In this document: one piece after another, positions 35,417-44,218 of the stretch
Layout: each line of letters opens with the position of its first letter
Numbering within the stretch: position 1 is the stretch's first letter
Origin: Acidovorax sp. sic0104
GTDB taxonomy: Bacteria; Pseudomonadota; Gammaproteobacteria; Burkholderiales; Burkholderiaceae_C
DNA length: 64,000 nt
Direction of reading: 5' to 3'
Assembly (NCBI RefSeq): GCF_019219095.1
Contig: NZ_JAHUWH010000010.1
Span: 62,001-126,000 of the forward strand
The notes under the pieces: model-generated
Databases searched by the model: none
Told to the model about the DNA's origin: nothing
What the model saw: only the letters and a program-made list of their open reading frames with translations
Made by a program: the position numbers and the translations under genes

Positions 35417-35689
35417 AGCAGATGCAGCACATTCAGGGCTGACGCTGCGCAGAAGCCGGGCAATCAGGCACTTGTGGATCGGGCGCGGGTGCCCCGTCGT
35501 TATCAGAATGCCGCTCGTGCTTGTCTCTTTGAGAATGAACAAGGGATAGACGCGGGTTTTGGTGGTGCATTCGCACTTGGGCGACGCATTCACTCACCGC
35601 TCGATACAGCTCTTACCGCGCACAAGTTGACCCGTGTCTTACCGAATTCGTACAGTGACTTTTTCTTCCCTTGTCAGGAGCGTGACTGT

Positions 35690-36682
35690 ATGAAGTTTCT
35701 ATCCCTGTGCATCGCCTTGTTGCTGCCCACCATGGCAACCGCTGAGCCCTATGAGAAGGACAATGGCGTCATCCGCATCCGGCTCAATGAAGAAATTTTG
35801 CCCCATGGCACAGCGTCCCCCATGATCACCAACATGTGGATCGCCGGACGCTTGGCAGTACCGCATGACAATGCGGGCGCCGATTTTCAGATGACGTCAC
35901 GCAGCAGCGAAGGAAATCTCTACAACCCCACTCAGGGCGGAGACTGCGCAGGACGCACATCAGATCTCACAGGTGTGATCCCCAACTGGAACGGCGCCCA
36001 ACTCGGCACACCGTCCAACAAGGGCATTCTGCTGGGGATCGATCCGCTGCTCTATAACGAACCAGGCGTTTCCGGCACTTGCCAGGCACCCGTCAAGCAG
36101 GTTGCTCCGTACGACATGGCCTTCGGCGTGACATTGGGAGACGGCGTCTCTGTCCCCCGCGAAGCGATGGTGCTGGACATGTCCATCCGAAAGGACGGCC
36201 CTACCTCCCCGGACCTGGTGAAGGCGCTGTCAGAACTCCCTGTGGCTTTTGTCGACGTCAACTTCCTGCGCTACGCCTACTACAGCACCAACGGCACGCA
36301 GTTCCAGCACATGCTGGCGCCCACAGCCTCGGGCCCCAGCCATGACATCAAGCAGTGGGCTTGGGATGAGAACTACATACAAAGCGGTCATGCCATCGCA
36401 CTGTGCGACCGCCCTGACATGGTCGAGCAGCCGGACCAGGGCACCTGCATGGCTTTCTACTCGCACGAGCACACGCGTGTGTATGCAAGCCATCGCCAAG
36501 GCTCGCCCAATGAGCTGGCGCTGATGTCCGTCCTCGGCGATAACGCTGCCGCGCCCACCATCACCGATACCCAGTGGTACACGGCTCGCAGGCTGGTGGC
36601 AGTGGGCAACCTGTCTACCGTAGCCGCAGTGATCACACACGCCGAGCAGAACTACCCGGCGTCGGGGTGGGCACGCTGGTAG
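35690..36682 (+). CDS. Secreted orphan protein of unknown function
   Basis: A 330-aa protein with a clear Sec signal (MKFLSLCIALLLPTMATA, cleavage before EPYEKD). The mature part holds five or so cysteines (GGDCAGR, GTCQAP, ALCDRP, GTCMAF) that could pair in the periplasm, and is Asn/Gly/Thr-rich with segments such as PMITNMWIAGRLAVPHDN. CAGGAG lies 9 bases before the ATG at 35690; an open extension to 35474 is unlikely. I do not recognise a family. Codon use is less GC-biased than in the flanking chromosome, in line with the accessory island. Confidence 0.75.
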   Translation: MKFLSLCIALLLPTMATAEPYEKDNGVIRIRLNEEILPHGTASPMITNMWIAGRLAVPHDNAGADFQMTSRSSEGNLYNPTQGGDCAGRTSDLTGVIPNWNGAQLGTPSNKGILLGIDPLLYNEPGVSGTCQAPVKQVAPYDMAFGVTLGDGVSVPREAMVLDMSIRKDGPTSPDLVKALSELPVAFVDVNFLRYAYYSTNGTQFQHMLAPTASGPSHDIKQWAWDENYIQSGHAIALCDRPDMVEQPDQGTCMAFYSHEHTRVYASHRQGSPNELALMSVLGDNAAAPTITDTQWYTARRLVAVGNLSTVAAVITHAEQNYPASGWARW

Positions 36683-36804
36683 CTCATGCACGCACCTTCA
36701 TGGTGGATTCGTAGCCACCAACGATCTGTGGCACGTCTCCGAGCGTTGGGGGGCAGGTTGGCATGGAAATCAAAAAACGAGGCACCCAAGCTACCATTGG
36801 GCCT

Positions 36805-37257
36805 ATGAATACGTTTTCCAATGCTTTTCGCGCTGAAGTTGTTCGTATGGCTCGCAAGGAGCTCAAGCCTGAGCTTCAGGGCATGCGCAAGGCGATCACT
36901 GGCCATCGCTCAGAGATCGCAGCTCTGAAGCGAGAGGTCAAGGCTCTGACTTCCCAGCTCAAGGCTACTCAACGGCAGATCAACAGGACGGATGCTCCTA
37001 AAACCAAGGCCCCGACAGAGGACGTCAACCTCAAGAAGTCGAGGCAGATCCATTTCAATGCGCAGGCGCTGATCGACAAGCGAGCCGCACTCGGACTCAC
37101 GCAAAAGCAGATGGCCCTACTGCTGGATGCTTCCTCGCTGTCTGTGTACAAGTGGGAAACGGGCCAAGTTCATCCACGGGCAGCGCAGTTGGAGCGCATC
37201 GCTGGAGCGCTTAAGCTGGGTAAGCGCGAAGCGGTTGCACGACTCAATCAGCAGTAA
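36805..37257 (+). CDS. Coiled-coil protein with C-terminal XRE-type helix-turn-helix
   Basis: A 150-aa protein. Residues 1-65 form a charged helix (AFRAEVVRMARKELKPELQGMRKAI, IAALKREVKALTSQLKATQ) likely to be a coiled coil for dimerisation. The C-terminal 60 residues are an XRE HTH (IDKRAALGLTQKQMALLLDASSLSVYKWETGQVHPRAAQLERIAGAL). I favour the ATG at 36805, since related proteins begin shortly before the AEVVRxARKE segment; ATG 36763 in frame would add 14 residues. It may regulate nearby island genes. Confidence 0.8.
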   Translation: MNTFSNAFRAEVVRMARKELKPELQGMRKAITGHRSEIAALKREVKALTSQLKATQRQINRTDAPKTKAPTEDVNLKKSRQIHFNAQALIDKRAALGLTQKQMALLLDASSLSVYKWETGQVHPRAAQLERIAGALKLGKREAVARLNQQ

Positions 37258-37523
37258 ACGTTAGATGGTGGGCCGGATGGCTCCTGCCGTGCGCTCCGCT
37301 GCGACGGAACCTTCTCGAGGTGGTGGGTCATTGACTGCTTCAGGCTGGTTGCGGCCATTTCCGACTAGCCTTCGATTGACGGCTAGCGCAGACAAAGCCG
37401 ACACTTCTTACTCGTTTCGTCAAACAGGGGACTTCAGGGCAAGTTGCGGCAGCAGTCTTATTCTTCTGCTCCCCTCCAGGCGAGTACTCCCCCTAAGGTC
37501 AGCGTCGCGGGCAAGCGCGAACT

Positions 37524-40500
37524 CTATTTTCCGCTACGTACTGAACAATCGAGCACGTGAATCGTCACCCAGTGTTTTTCGTCTGTCGACAAGCCTGACT
37601 CCAGCATTGCCTCCAACTCCTCGGGGGTCTGCGGCCGCACGCCAGTAGGGGGACGGGGCACTTCCGCTGATTTCCCGAACCAAAGCACGAGGTAGATACC
37701 GTAGCCCTTGGCTCTTGGATCGGTCGAGTAGCGCGCAATGAGCTGTCCTCGAGTGGCAGTCCATAGTTCGCTATGCTGATCGCGCTTGACCTCGATGGGC
37801 ACACCGCCCAGGATACCTGTAGTGCACCAAACATCGGAACGCTTGCCGTCGGCATGATGGGTTTCCGGTAAGCAGGCAATTTCAAATCGCTCCAACCGAA
37901 AGCGCAACTGATCCACTAACGTGTCGCGACAAAGCTCTTCATGACGAGGAGAAGTCGGCTTCTTGCGCGAGTCGGCATTCCAATACTGAAGGTTTAGGTT
38001 CAGGTCGCTGTGGCGAATCTGTTCCTTCAGCTCCTCGAGTGTGTCGTTTACAACGGCGGCAATCTCAACTGGGCAGGAAGGCGCTCCCTGCTGCAAGGTT
38101 GCGCAGACTTGCACCCACGTGGGCTTGTTGTAAGTAGCGTCGCGACGGACGCTCTGCTGAGCAACCCGGGCTGATCGCAATTCGGATGCCCATTCGGCGA
38201 GTGCAGGCAGGCTACCGAGACGCTCTAGTTGCTTGGCGCTTTCGGCATCCGGTCTACCGGCCAACTCGTTGAGATAGCGTTTGGCGAGCTCAGCACGATC
38301 CATGGAAGGGCTAACCCATCCTGCGCCGAGGGGCCGGGCCGGAGAGCAACCGGCAGCAAAATGCTCGATAAAACATCCAAGCACGCTCGCAGATTGCGGA
38401 ATGCCAGTACCGTGGATCTCTCTCCGGTGATACAGAAAATCAGCGAGATATTGAGCCGCTGGCGGGCGGCGCTCTAAGTAGCGTTGTGCGATCGACAGGT
38501 AACGATCAGGGTCGAGAAGTAAGCCAGCAGCGAGCCAGCAAGCGCGCTGCGGCCCATCCACTTTTGGAGCGTCAAGCCGAACCTGGATGAGGGAAAACAA
38601 CTCATCGTGCAAAGGCAGCGTCAGCGCCACATGCAGCATGTCCGAGAGAGCATGTCGGAGATTTGGACGCGCACGCATGGGGAACTGTGCAAGCATCGGC
38701 ATTAGACATCTTCTCGTTACTTCCGCGTACGATGGGTCGCGAAAGAGATGAGTGATATGAGGACTGCGGATCTTCCATCGCATTGCGGCCATTAGATAAG
38801 CACTTACAGCATCGGCCACGCATTGCGGCCGGGATGCGACGGCTGCTGCCACCCAGGTGTCATGGTTCTTGACTGAGTGCACCAGGACTGCCACCATTGC
38901 AGCAACAAGGTGACCGTCTGACATCGAATCGAGGAATGCGTGATCCTGGCGATAGGCAAGTTCCAAACTGATCAGCGCTGGCACGTTTAGCACCATCGCC
39001 TTGCCTTCAGCGGCGGCGGCTAGGGTCTGTTCCACCGATGGCAGGTCATCCCGGTAAATAGTGGTGCGCAGCGCCGTGAACGCAGCTTCCACCAATTCCT
39101 GGTCGCCAGAAAAGAAACTGCTCAGCCTCTCCAGCGGCGTTTCACCATCGACGTCATAGTGTCTATGTTCATAGACTATTGCCACTTCTCTGAGAAGACC
39201 AAGCGGTACCGGCGACGCTGAGAAATCGGACAGCCGTGCGCGATAGCGGTCGTGCCTTTGAGCCGCCCTAAGCGCACGTTCTTTTCGGCGTACAGCCTCT
39301 TTCAACCTCCACTGCCATCGCTCAAAGCTGCACGTAAGCCTATCGGTGAGCACGTCTTGCCATCCACGCGCCTCACTTAGCGCTTCACACGCGAGCAGTA
39401 TCTTTTCCAACTCGGGCCCGGGTTCGTGCGGGACGGCCAGAGTGAAGTATTCCTTAGCCTGTTCCTCATCTTCGGTCGCTTGGGCTTTGGAAAGCCACCA
39501 TGCCGCCGTACCAGCCGGCGCTGGGGCTCTATGCAGGCGGCCTTCCGCCGACCGCACCGGATTCTCGTCGTTTGCGCATCGATTCAAAGCGATGTCCAAC
39601 AACGAGAAATAGCGGGAGGGGCGGGCTTGCAGCCACTCATGCAGCATCTGCTTGGTACTGTTTTCAAGCAAGCTCTCCGTGTAGTCGCCGCAAGACGCTT
39701 CCAACCAGTTCAGTAATCGCTCGTCAGGGACTTCTTCGGCGCCGTCTTTGAGCACGCGGGCAAGCAGATTGCCAAACACCTCCGCGTATTCGCGTGAGGT
39801 GTCTCCGCTGCGTAGTTCTACCCGCGCAGCAAAGCCGTCCAGCAACTTCATCACTTCGAGGACTTCAATCTCGGTCAGATTGTGTCGCCAGAACATCCGG
39901 TAGTTGCCGATTAGGTTGTCTTGTTTCGGTTGATGAAAGAACGCTGGGAGATCCTCAGACGCAAGTACACGTGGGTACATCGCATCCAGCAATGCACCGA
40001 GGAGTTCATCGTCTCTGTCCGTCACGACTCCTGAATCGATATCTGTGAGCAACTTGCGCAATGATGGATCTTTCTCACCGACCCAGCGCAGGTAGACCTT
40101 CAAGGCGCGGCTACGCACGGCCGGCCACAAACATGCATCTCGGATCATGGACAGCACAAGTTGCGTCAATACTGGGTCCGGTGGCACTTGAAATAGACCT
40201 TCAAGCAGCGCGACAAGCAGGAACTGATGGTTCTCCGAGCGATTGGATTCAGCCATTCGCAGGCTGATCACCGGCTGCATGTCCGATGTGATCAACGCCG
40301 CAAACGGTCGGCCTTCCCATTCATACCAGCGAAAGGATGCCGATTCAGCTATTTGCCCGCCAAGCTTGTCCATCAGTACAGTTTTATCGGCGATGGAGAA
40401 ATGCTTCGCGTCTCCGTATAGCAGGACACCGAGCGGATCGAGCCGTATAACAGTGGTCCGCGCTACAGGTGACATCGATGCCAGCCAACTGGCCAGGCCG

Positions 40501-41537
40501 CGCATGCTACTGACGATGCCCCCGTCCATGCCGCAAATCAACGCACGGGCACGTCGCACCGTGAGCTTTTCCTGAAGGCGATCTGCCAAGCAGCGTGCGG
40601 CGAGGAATTCGGCCACAGTTCGGTGCACAGGTGCAAAGACATCGTGCCCAATCGATTTGAACAAGCGGCTAGCCAAGGCTTCGTCCAGTGGAAGTCGCTC
40701 TGGGTTTGGCACCTCGTTCAACTTGAGCACTCGGTCTGGAGGGCTCTGAGAGTAGGTAAACCCTGCGAGGTCGGCAATCAGCTGAATGGCACAGAGGTAA
40801 GCGGCCGCCCGCTGAAGCCGTCCTTGATCCGGCGCTCTTTTGCGTGTCGCGGCGAGGTGCTCCTCGTTGTGCTCTTGCACCAGACGCTCGCACGCCATTG
40901 CATAGACTGCATGCCGCGTCTCAGGCCAGCGATTGGTCGGACCGACTGCGGTGGCGAGCATGCCCAAGGTCTGCGGATTGAACAGCAGGGCTGTCAGTCC
41001 ATGTTGTTCAGCCATGGCGATGAAGGCCTGCGGATCGGCGATATCATGATTAGCTGAAAGGATGGCTGTCACGTCTGCGAGCATCAGCGGTTGCAGGGTG
41101 AACACCTGAATCTTTTCGCCTGCGGGGAGTAGCGCTTGCAATTTGGCTGCGTCTGGATTCCCCAGCCAGTCGGCGACGCGGCACGAGATGCGGAATCTGC
41201 GGCATCCCAGTTGCTGCAGCTTTCTGCGTATGTTGTCTAGGGGAACCCTGCCGTCCTCTGTACCTGCGCGCGTCTCGTCGAGACCGTCAATAAATACCGG
41301 TAGCGTTGAGCCTCTCAATTCTGGATGATCATCAAGCGCTAGAAAGTCACCTGCGCTGACGCGGTAGCCACCCACAGCGTCGGCTTGCTGCCTAAAGGCT
41401 TCGGTCTTACCCAATCCAGGATCACCCAACAACACGTAGGCCATCACGGCCCGTGTGTCGTCCAATGGCACGGGCTTGGCAATGGCGTCTTCCTCGTGGT
41501 CGGGTTGGACCACACATGTGCGAGGGACTAGCAACAT
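37524..41537 (-). CDS. Giant NACHT-type STAND ATPase with C-terminal PD-(D/E)xK-like nuclease signature
   Basis: A 1337-aa protein. The ATPase lies at the N-terminus: Walker A GDPGLGKT at 38-45, Walker B with extra acids VFIDGLDE at 81-88, then FRISCRVADW, and a NACHT-like winged-helix segment HDVFAPVHRTVAEFLAARCLAD. Residues about 350-1150 are helical and repeat-like, as in sensor arms of STAND proteins. The last 150 residues hold KRSDVW and VPIEVKRD (D1235, E1249, K1251), spacing typical of PD-(D/E)xK nucleases of the Mrr/RecB kind. Described Avs proteins carry the effector first; here the order is reversed. Likely role: phage sensing followed by DNA cleavage and abortive infection. Function is inferred; the ATPase is clear, the nuclease moderately so. 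Confidence 0.85.
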   Translation of the reverse strand: MLLVPRTCVVQPDHEEDAIAKPVPLDDTRAVMAYVLLGDPGLGKTEAFRQQADAVGGYRVSAGDFLALDDHPELRGSTLPVFIDGLDETRAGTEDGRVPLDNIRRKLQQLGCRRFRISCRVADWLGNPDAAKLQALLPAGEKIQVFTLQPLMLADVTAILSANHDIADPQAFIAMAEQHGLTALLFNPQTLGMLATAVGPTNRWPETRHAVYAMACERLVQEHNEEHLAATRKRAPDQGRLQRAAAYLCAIQLIADLAGFTYSQSPPDRVLKLNEVPNPERLPLDEALASRLFKSIGHDVFAPVHRTVAEFLAARCLADRLQEKLTVRRARALICGMDGGIVSSMRGLASWLASMSPVARTTVIRLDPLGVLLYGDAKHFSIADKTVLMDKLGGQIAESASFRWYEWEGRPFAALITSDMQPVISLRMAESNRSENHQFLLVALLEGLFQVPPDPVLTQLVLSMIRDACLWPAVRSRALKVYLRWVGEKDPSLRKLLTDIDSGVVTDRDDELLGALLDAMYPRVLASEDLPAFFHQPKQDNLIGNYRMFWRHNLTEIEVLEVMKLLDGFAARVELRSGDTSREYAEVFGNLLARVLKDGAEEVPDERLLNWLEASCGDYTESLLENSTKQMLHEWLQARPSRYFSLLDIALNRCANDENPVRSAEGRLHRAPAPAGTAAWWLSKAQATEDEEQAKEYFTLAVPHEPGPELEKILLACEALSEARGWQDVLTDRLTCSFERWQWRLKEAVRRKERALRAAQRHDRYRARLSDFSASPVPLGLLREVAIVYEHRHYDVDGETPLERLSSFFSGDQELVEAAFTALRTTIYRDDLPSVEQTLAAAAEGKAMVLNVPALISLELAYRQDHAFLDSMSDGHLVAAMVAVLVHSVKNHDTWVAAAVASRPQCVADAVSAYLMAAMRWKIRSPHITHLFRDPSYAEVTRRCLMPMLAQFPMRARPNLRHALSDMLHVALTLPLHDELFSLIQVRLDAPKVDGPQRACWLAAGLLLDPDRYLSIAQRYLERRPPAAQYLADFLYHRREIHGTGIPQSASVLGCFIEHFAAGCSPARPLGAGWVSPSMDRAELAKRYLNELAGRPDAESAKQLERLGSLPALAEWASELRSARVAQQSVRRDATYNKPTWVQVCATLQQGAPSCPVEIAAVVNDTLEELKEQIRHSDLNLNLQYWNADSRKKPTSPRHEELCRDTLVDQLRFRLERFEIACLPETHHADGKRSDVWCTTGILGGVPIEVKRDQHSELWTATRGQLIARYSTDPRAKGYGIYLVLWFGKSAEVPRPPTGVRPQTPEELEAMLESGLSTDEKHWVTIHVLDCSVRSGK

Positions 41538-41696
41538 CTATTTCTCTGGGATCGCCTGACTAAGAAAGCCTAAATGGTATTGTGGACGTAAGGTCTCAAC
41601 AGGTTAGGTAAGACGATGTGAATTTCGATTATGGGATTCGGGTGCTAAGGTAGTCTCTTACGAGATTGAGAGTGTCGTAGACGTGAAGAAAATGCC

Positions 41697-41996
41697 ATGA
41701 ACAAAGCTGCGGTACATGAATCCATCGATCGTCTTGAAGAACTAACCCGCCATTTTGGTGGGCCCTATGCCGACTACCACCGCGAGTTCAAGCAGTTGTT
41801 ATTCAAACTGAACGGGTGCCGCACCCAAGATCCATATTTTCGGGAACAGCTTTCAAAACTGCAGCAATACGCTGACATGGGGTTCAGTACCAGAAAATTT
41901 GAGAAGGTCACTGGCGGGCTCAACCAATTGAGAGTCTGGACGCTGGGCACACTGCAGACAGTATCTGACCTTGCGGATCAACAGTTGCCCGACTAA
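41697..41996 (+). CDS. Small orphan protein (99 aa) divergent from the STAND gene
   Basis: Starts MNKAAVHESIDRLEELTRHFGGPYADYHREF and continues mostly helical and charged to DLADQQLPD. A weak GAAG ribosome site precedes the ATG. It is divergent from the STAND gene, 159 bases apart, so it could share its promoter region. I recognise no domain. Coding bias is fair and it could be a regulator or a partner protein. Confidence 0.6.
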   Translation: MNKAAVHESIDRLEELTRHFGGPYADYHREFKQLLFKLNGCRTQDPYFREQLSKLQQYADMGFSTRKFEKVTGGLNQLRVWTLGTLQTVSDLADQQLPD

Positions 41997-42364
41997 CCAA
42001 AAACTGATCGGCTGCAATAAACCTATAGTTCGCTTTCGACGTCAATACGCAGATGACGGCAACCGCTGCAGAACCGACCGCAGGCGTGGCAGTTCCAGGC
42101 TGGTTGCAGACGTGCTGCGTCCGTCTGCGAATGAGTACTATCGGCCAGTGGTGGTCAACGGCAAAGGTCCGCGTGTGGGGAGGCGAAAAGCATCCTAGGT
42201 GGACATTGACAAAGAATGAATTCACGTGCAAGTTCGGCGTCTGCCTGCCGACAGTACAGTTGGCCTGTCGTGCCGGGAGTAACGGAGCAATGCGCTGCAG
42301 CGGGTGCTCAAGGTGCTCACGTCCAGCCGCCGTGCACCTCTGTAATCCTCTAGGGCACCGTCGC
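41997..42364. other. Intergenic region in the island
   Basis: About 370 bases between the stops of two convergent genes. A plus-strand frame (42053-42676) overlaps the PIN gene and looks like a shadow: Cys/Arg-rich with no family resemblance. No gene, repeat or terminator is supported. Confidence 0.45.
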
Positions 42365-43750
42365 TCAATTGTCCCGAGATCCATCGAATTCAAAGGCCGA
42401 GAAGTCACGTGCACTGATTGCCTTTTCAAGATGACCGTCCATATATGGGGCTTGTCTAAAGTGCATCGTGCTCATGTCGATCAAATCCGCAACCGAGCTG
42501 TCTTTGAGGTTCTTCGGCACTACGATAGATGCCTCGGCTTCGCCGTACAGGTTTGCCGCCGTGACAACGGCATCAATGCGAAATTCAGCGGCGTGCGGAT
42601 CTGCCCGACCAACGACAGCGTACTCGTACTCCGTGCCGTGGCGGAAGTCCGCGCATGCAATCCGAACTTCTATTGACCGCTTTGGCGCATCAAGCACCAC
42701 GAATTCGTGCTTGCCTGGTTGCGCCATTGATCGGATTGAGTCGTGCAGCGTCTGCGGCATGTGAATGTCCATTGGAGACCTCCGCTTAGGCCGCGGAGCG
42801 GAAGGCCCTGAAGGACTGGCGACCACGTACTTCTCGTTGAACCAACCTCCAGTTGCCGTCAAGCGAATGAGCAACGACTCCGCTGGAACCTTGCCCGTGT
42901 TCTCTATCCGGAAACGAATCTGGAGCTGCCCGTAGTTAAGCTCGATCTTCCGCTCATAGTCACTTACGAAGTGAGGAACCTTGTTGCGCTCCCACTTCGT
43001 ATAGCGCTCGTCCAAAGTATGGTCATAGTCGCCCAGGATTGACGTGAATTGCGAGTGCTCCTGTTCCGGCATGGGACTGTTCCGGATGATGGTCTCTTGA
43101 ATCGCTTGCCGCTCTTCCAACGCCAAAGCCCTGATTCGGTACACATCCACGGAGGGTTGGCTTGTACTCAGATGCAGTGAGAGTTGGGGCTCGCGATCCT
43201 TCATTGCGTCCAACTGGCGCTGAAGATTGGCCGCCTTCTTCTCGGCCTCAGAAACCTCTCTCGGGCGAAGCCAGGTTTCGCTGACCTGATGAATGTTCAG
43301 CCCATGGCGTCTCGCAAGGTGAAGAGGACGAATATCTTGGCTAACTACTACGCGTGACTTCGGAGACGGCCCGTGTGCGGACAGTGCCTGCGCCACTACG
43401 CGCGCATCCGGCTCGTCTCGGTCAAGCTCAGGGTACTGCTCCCAATCAATGCGTGTGCAGTCAGCCAGCGCGATATCTACCCGAGGTGCAGGCGACTCTC
43501 GGACTAAGACGGTGGCCTCGCCTTCAAGCAACGGCCGCAATGTTCGATTGAATCGTCTGGCATGATCCGCAAGCCGCGCGTGGTTCTTCTTCGAGTCCAC
43601 CTCCTGCATCACAGTCGGCACCACCAGAACGAGGATGGGCCCGGTTGCACTGATCTCTTTCCAAGGGAGCGCGCCAAGTGCTGAACACTCAAGGACAATG
43701 TTCGAGTCGATAAACGCTACGATCGGATACTGCTGCCAGTTGATACTCAT
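42365..43750 (-). CDS. PIN-domain protein with a coiled-coil and a C-terminal beta-rich domain
   Basis: A 461-aa protein. The N-terminal 165 residues resemble a PIN nuclease: IVAFIDSNIVLE (D15), VVPTVMQEVDSKK, DEPDARVVAQAL and VVVSQDIRPLHLARRHGL give the acidic active-site pattern. A coiled coil follows (SEAEKKAANLQRQLDAM). The C-terminal part has alternating strands (QIRFRIENTGKVPAESLLIRLTATGGWF, SIEVRIACADFRHGTEYEYAVVG) like an immunoglobulin-type or ligand-sensing domain. PIN proteins cut RNA. The long second part is unlike small VapC toxins and suggests a regulated RNase. The ATG at 43750 opens MSINWQQYPI. Confidence 0.75.
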   Translation of the reverse strand: MSINWQQYPIVAFIDSNIVLECSALGALPWKEISATGPILVLVVPTVMQEVDSKKNHARLADHARRFNRTLRPLLEGEATVLVRESPAPRVDIALADCTRIDWEQYPELDRDEPDARVVAQALSAHGPSPKSRVVVSQDIRPLHLARRHGLNIHQVSETWLRPREVSEAEKKAANLQRQLDAMKDREPQLSLHLSTSQPSVDVYRIRALALEERQAIQETIIRNSPMPEQEHSQFTSILGDYDHTLDERYTKWERNKVPHFVSDYERKIELNYGQLQIRFRIENTGKVPAESLLIRLTATGGWFNEKYVVASPSGPSAPRPKRRSPMDIHMPQTLHDSIRSMAQPGKHEFVVLDAPKRSIEVRIACADFRHGTEYEYAVVGRADPHAAEFRIDAVVTAANLYGEAEASIVVPKNLKDSSVADLIDMSTMHFRQAPYMDGHLEKAISARDFSAFEFDGSRDN

Positions 43751-44218
43751 TGAGATAGTGTGACGCAAATAATGTCAGTCGGCTTTTCTGACTTTGGGAG
43801 CTGTTACGAACTCAGGCAGTTGAAGAATATGCCAATGTCACTGCGTATGCGGCCGACGCTGCCAATAGGCTGCGGCTGGCACTACACGACGCGCAGCACG
43901 TTGCCCGCGTCCTGCGGCACCCAGTACTCGTTGCCCGTCTAGTGCTACGGGTCGGAGCCGCCAGTTCGCGCGACTGGGATGTGGTCGTCGGCGCAGCACT
44001 ATCACCCAACCGCAACCGGGGACAGCTGTACCTCGCATAGCTTAAATGTTCGACCCAGCACCGAAGGCTGAGTCTCGACGTCACCTTGATGGCGGATTGG
44101 GGGCATTTCGATCCCACTACCGATCAAGCACCGCGCTTGTGCCGACAACAGTCACTGCGCCGAGCTGCGCGGCCGTTGCCTTGAACAGGGTTGCTGGTCG
44201 ACAATCCGACTTAAGAAC
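43751..44218. other. Intergenic region between the PIN and HEPN-motif genes
   Basis: A 468-base gap between divergent genes. Apart from the possible coding remnant at 43788-44040 nothing can be supported; promoters for both genes must lie here. Confidence 0.45.
43788..44040 (+). pseudogene. Open fragment without a start codon, possible gene remnant
   Basis: After a TGA just upstream, a frame with coding-like third positions runs LWELLRTQAVEEYANVTAY... to a stop at 44038-44040 with no ATG, GTG or TTG near its beginning. About 83 codons, Ala/Arg/Val-rich and helical. It may be the 3' end of a decayed gene or chance. Low confidence. Confidence 0.25.

Larger units (their letters stand above)
35340..35689. 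other. Intergenic region at the left edge of the accessory island
   Basis: A 350-base gap between divergent starts with the tandem operator copies at 35382-35416. Base composition shifts toward A+T from here on. No gene supported. Confidence 0.5.

Noticed and set aside
42053..42676. 207-codon plus-strand frame in the island
   Set aside because: Overlaps the PIN gene on the other strand by more than half and is Cys/Arg-rich like a shadow.
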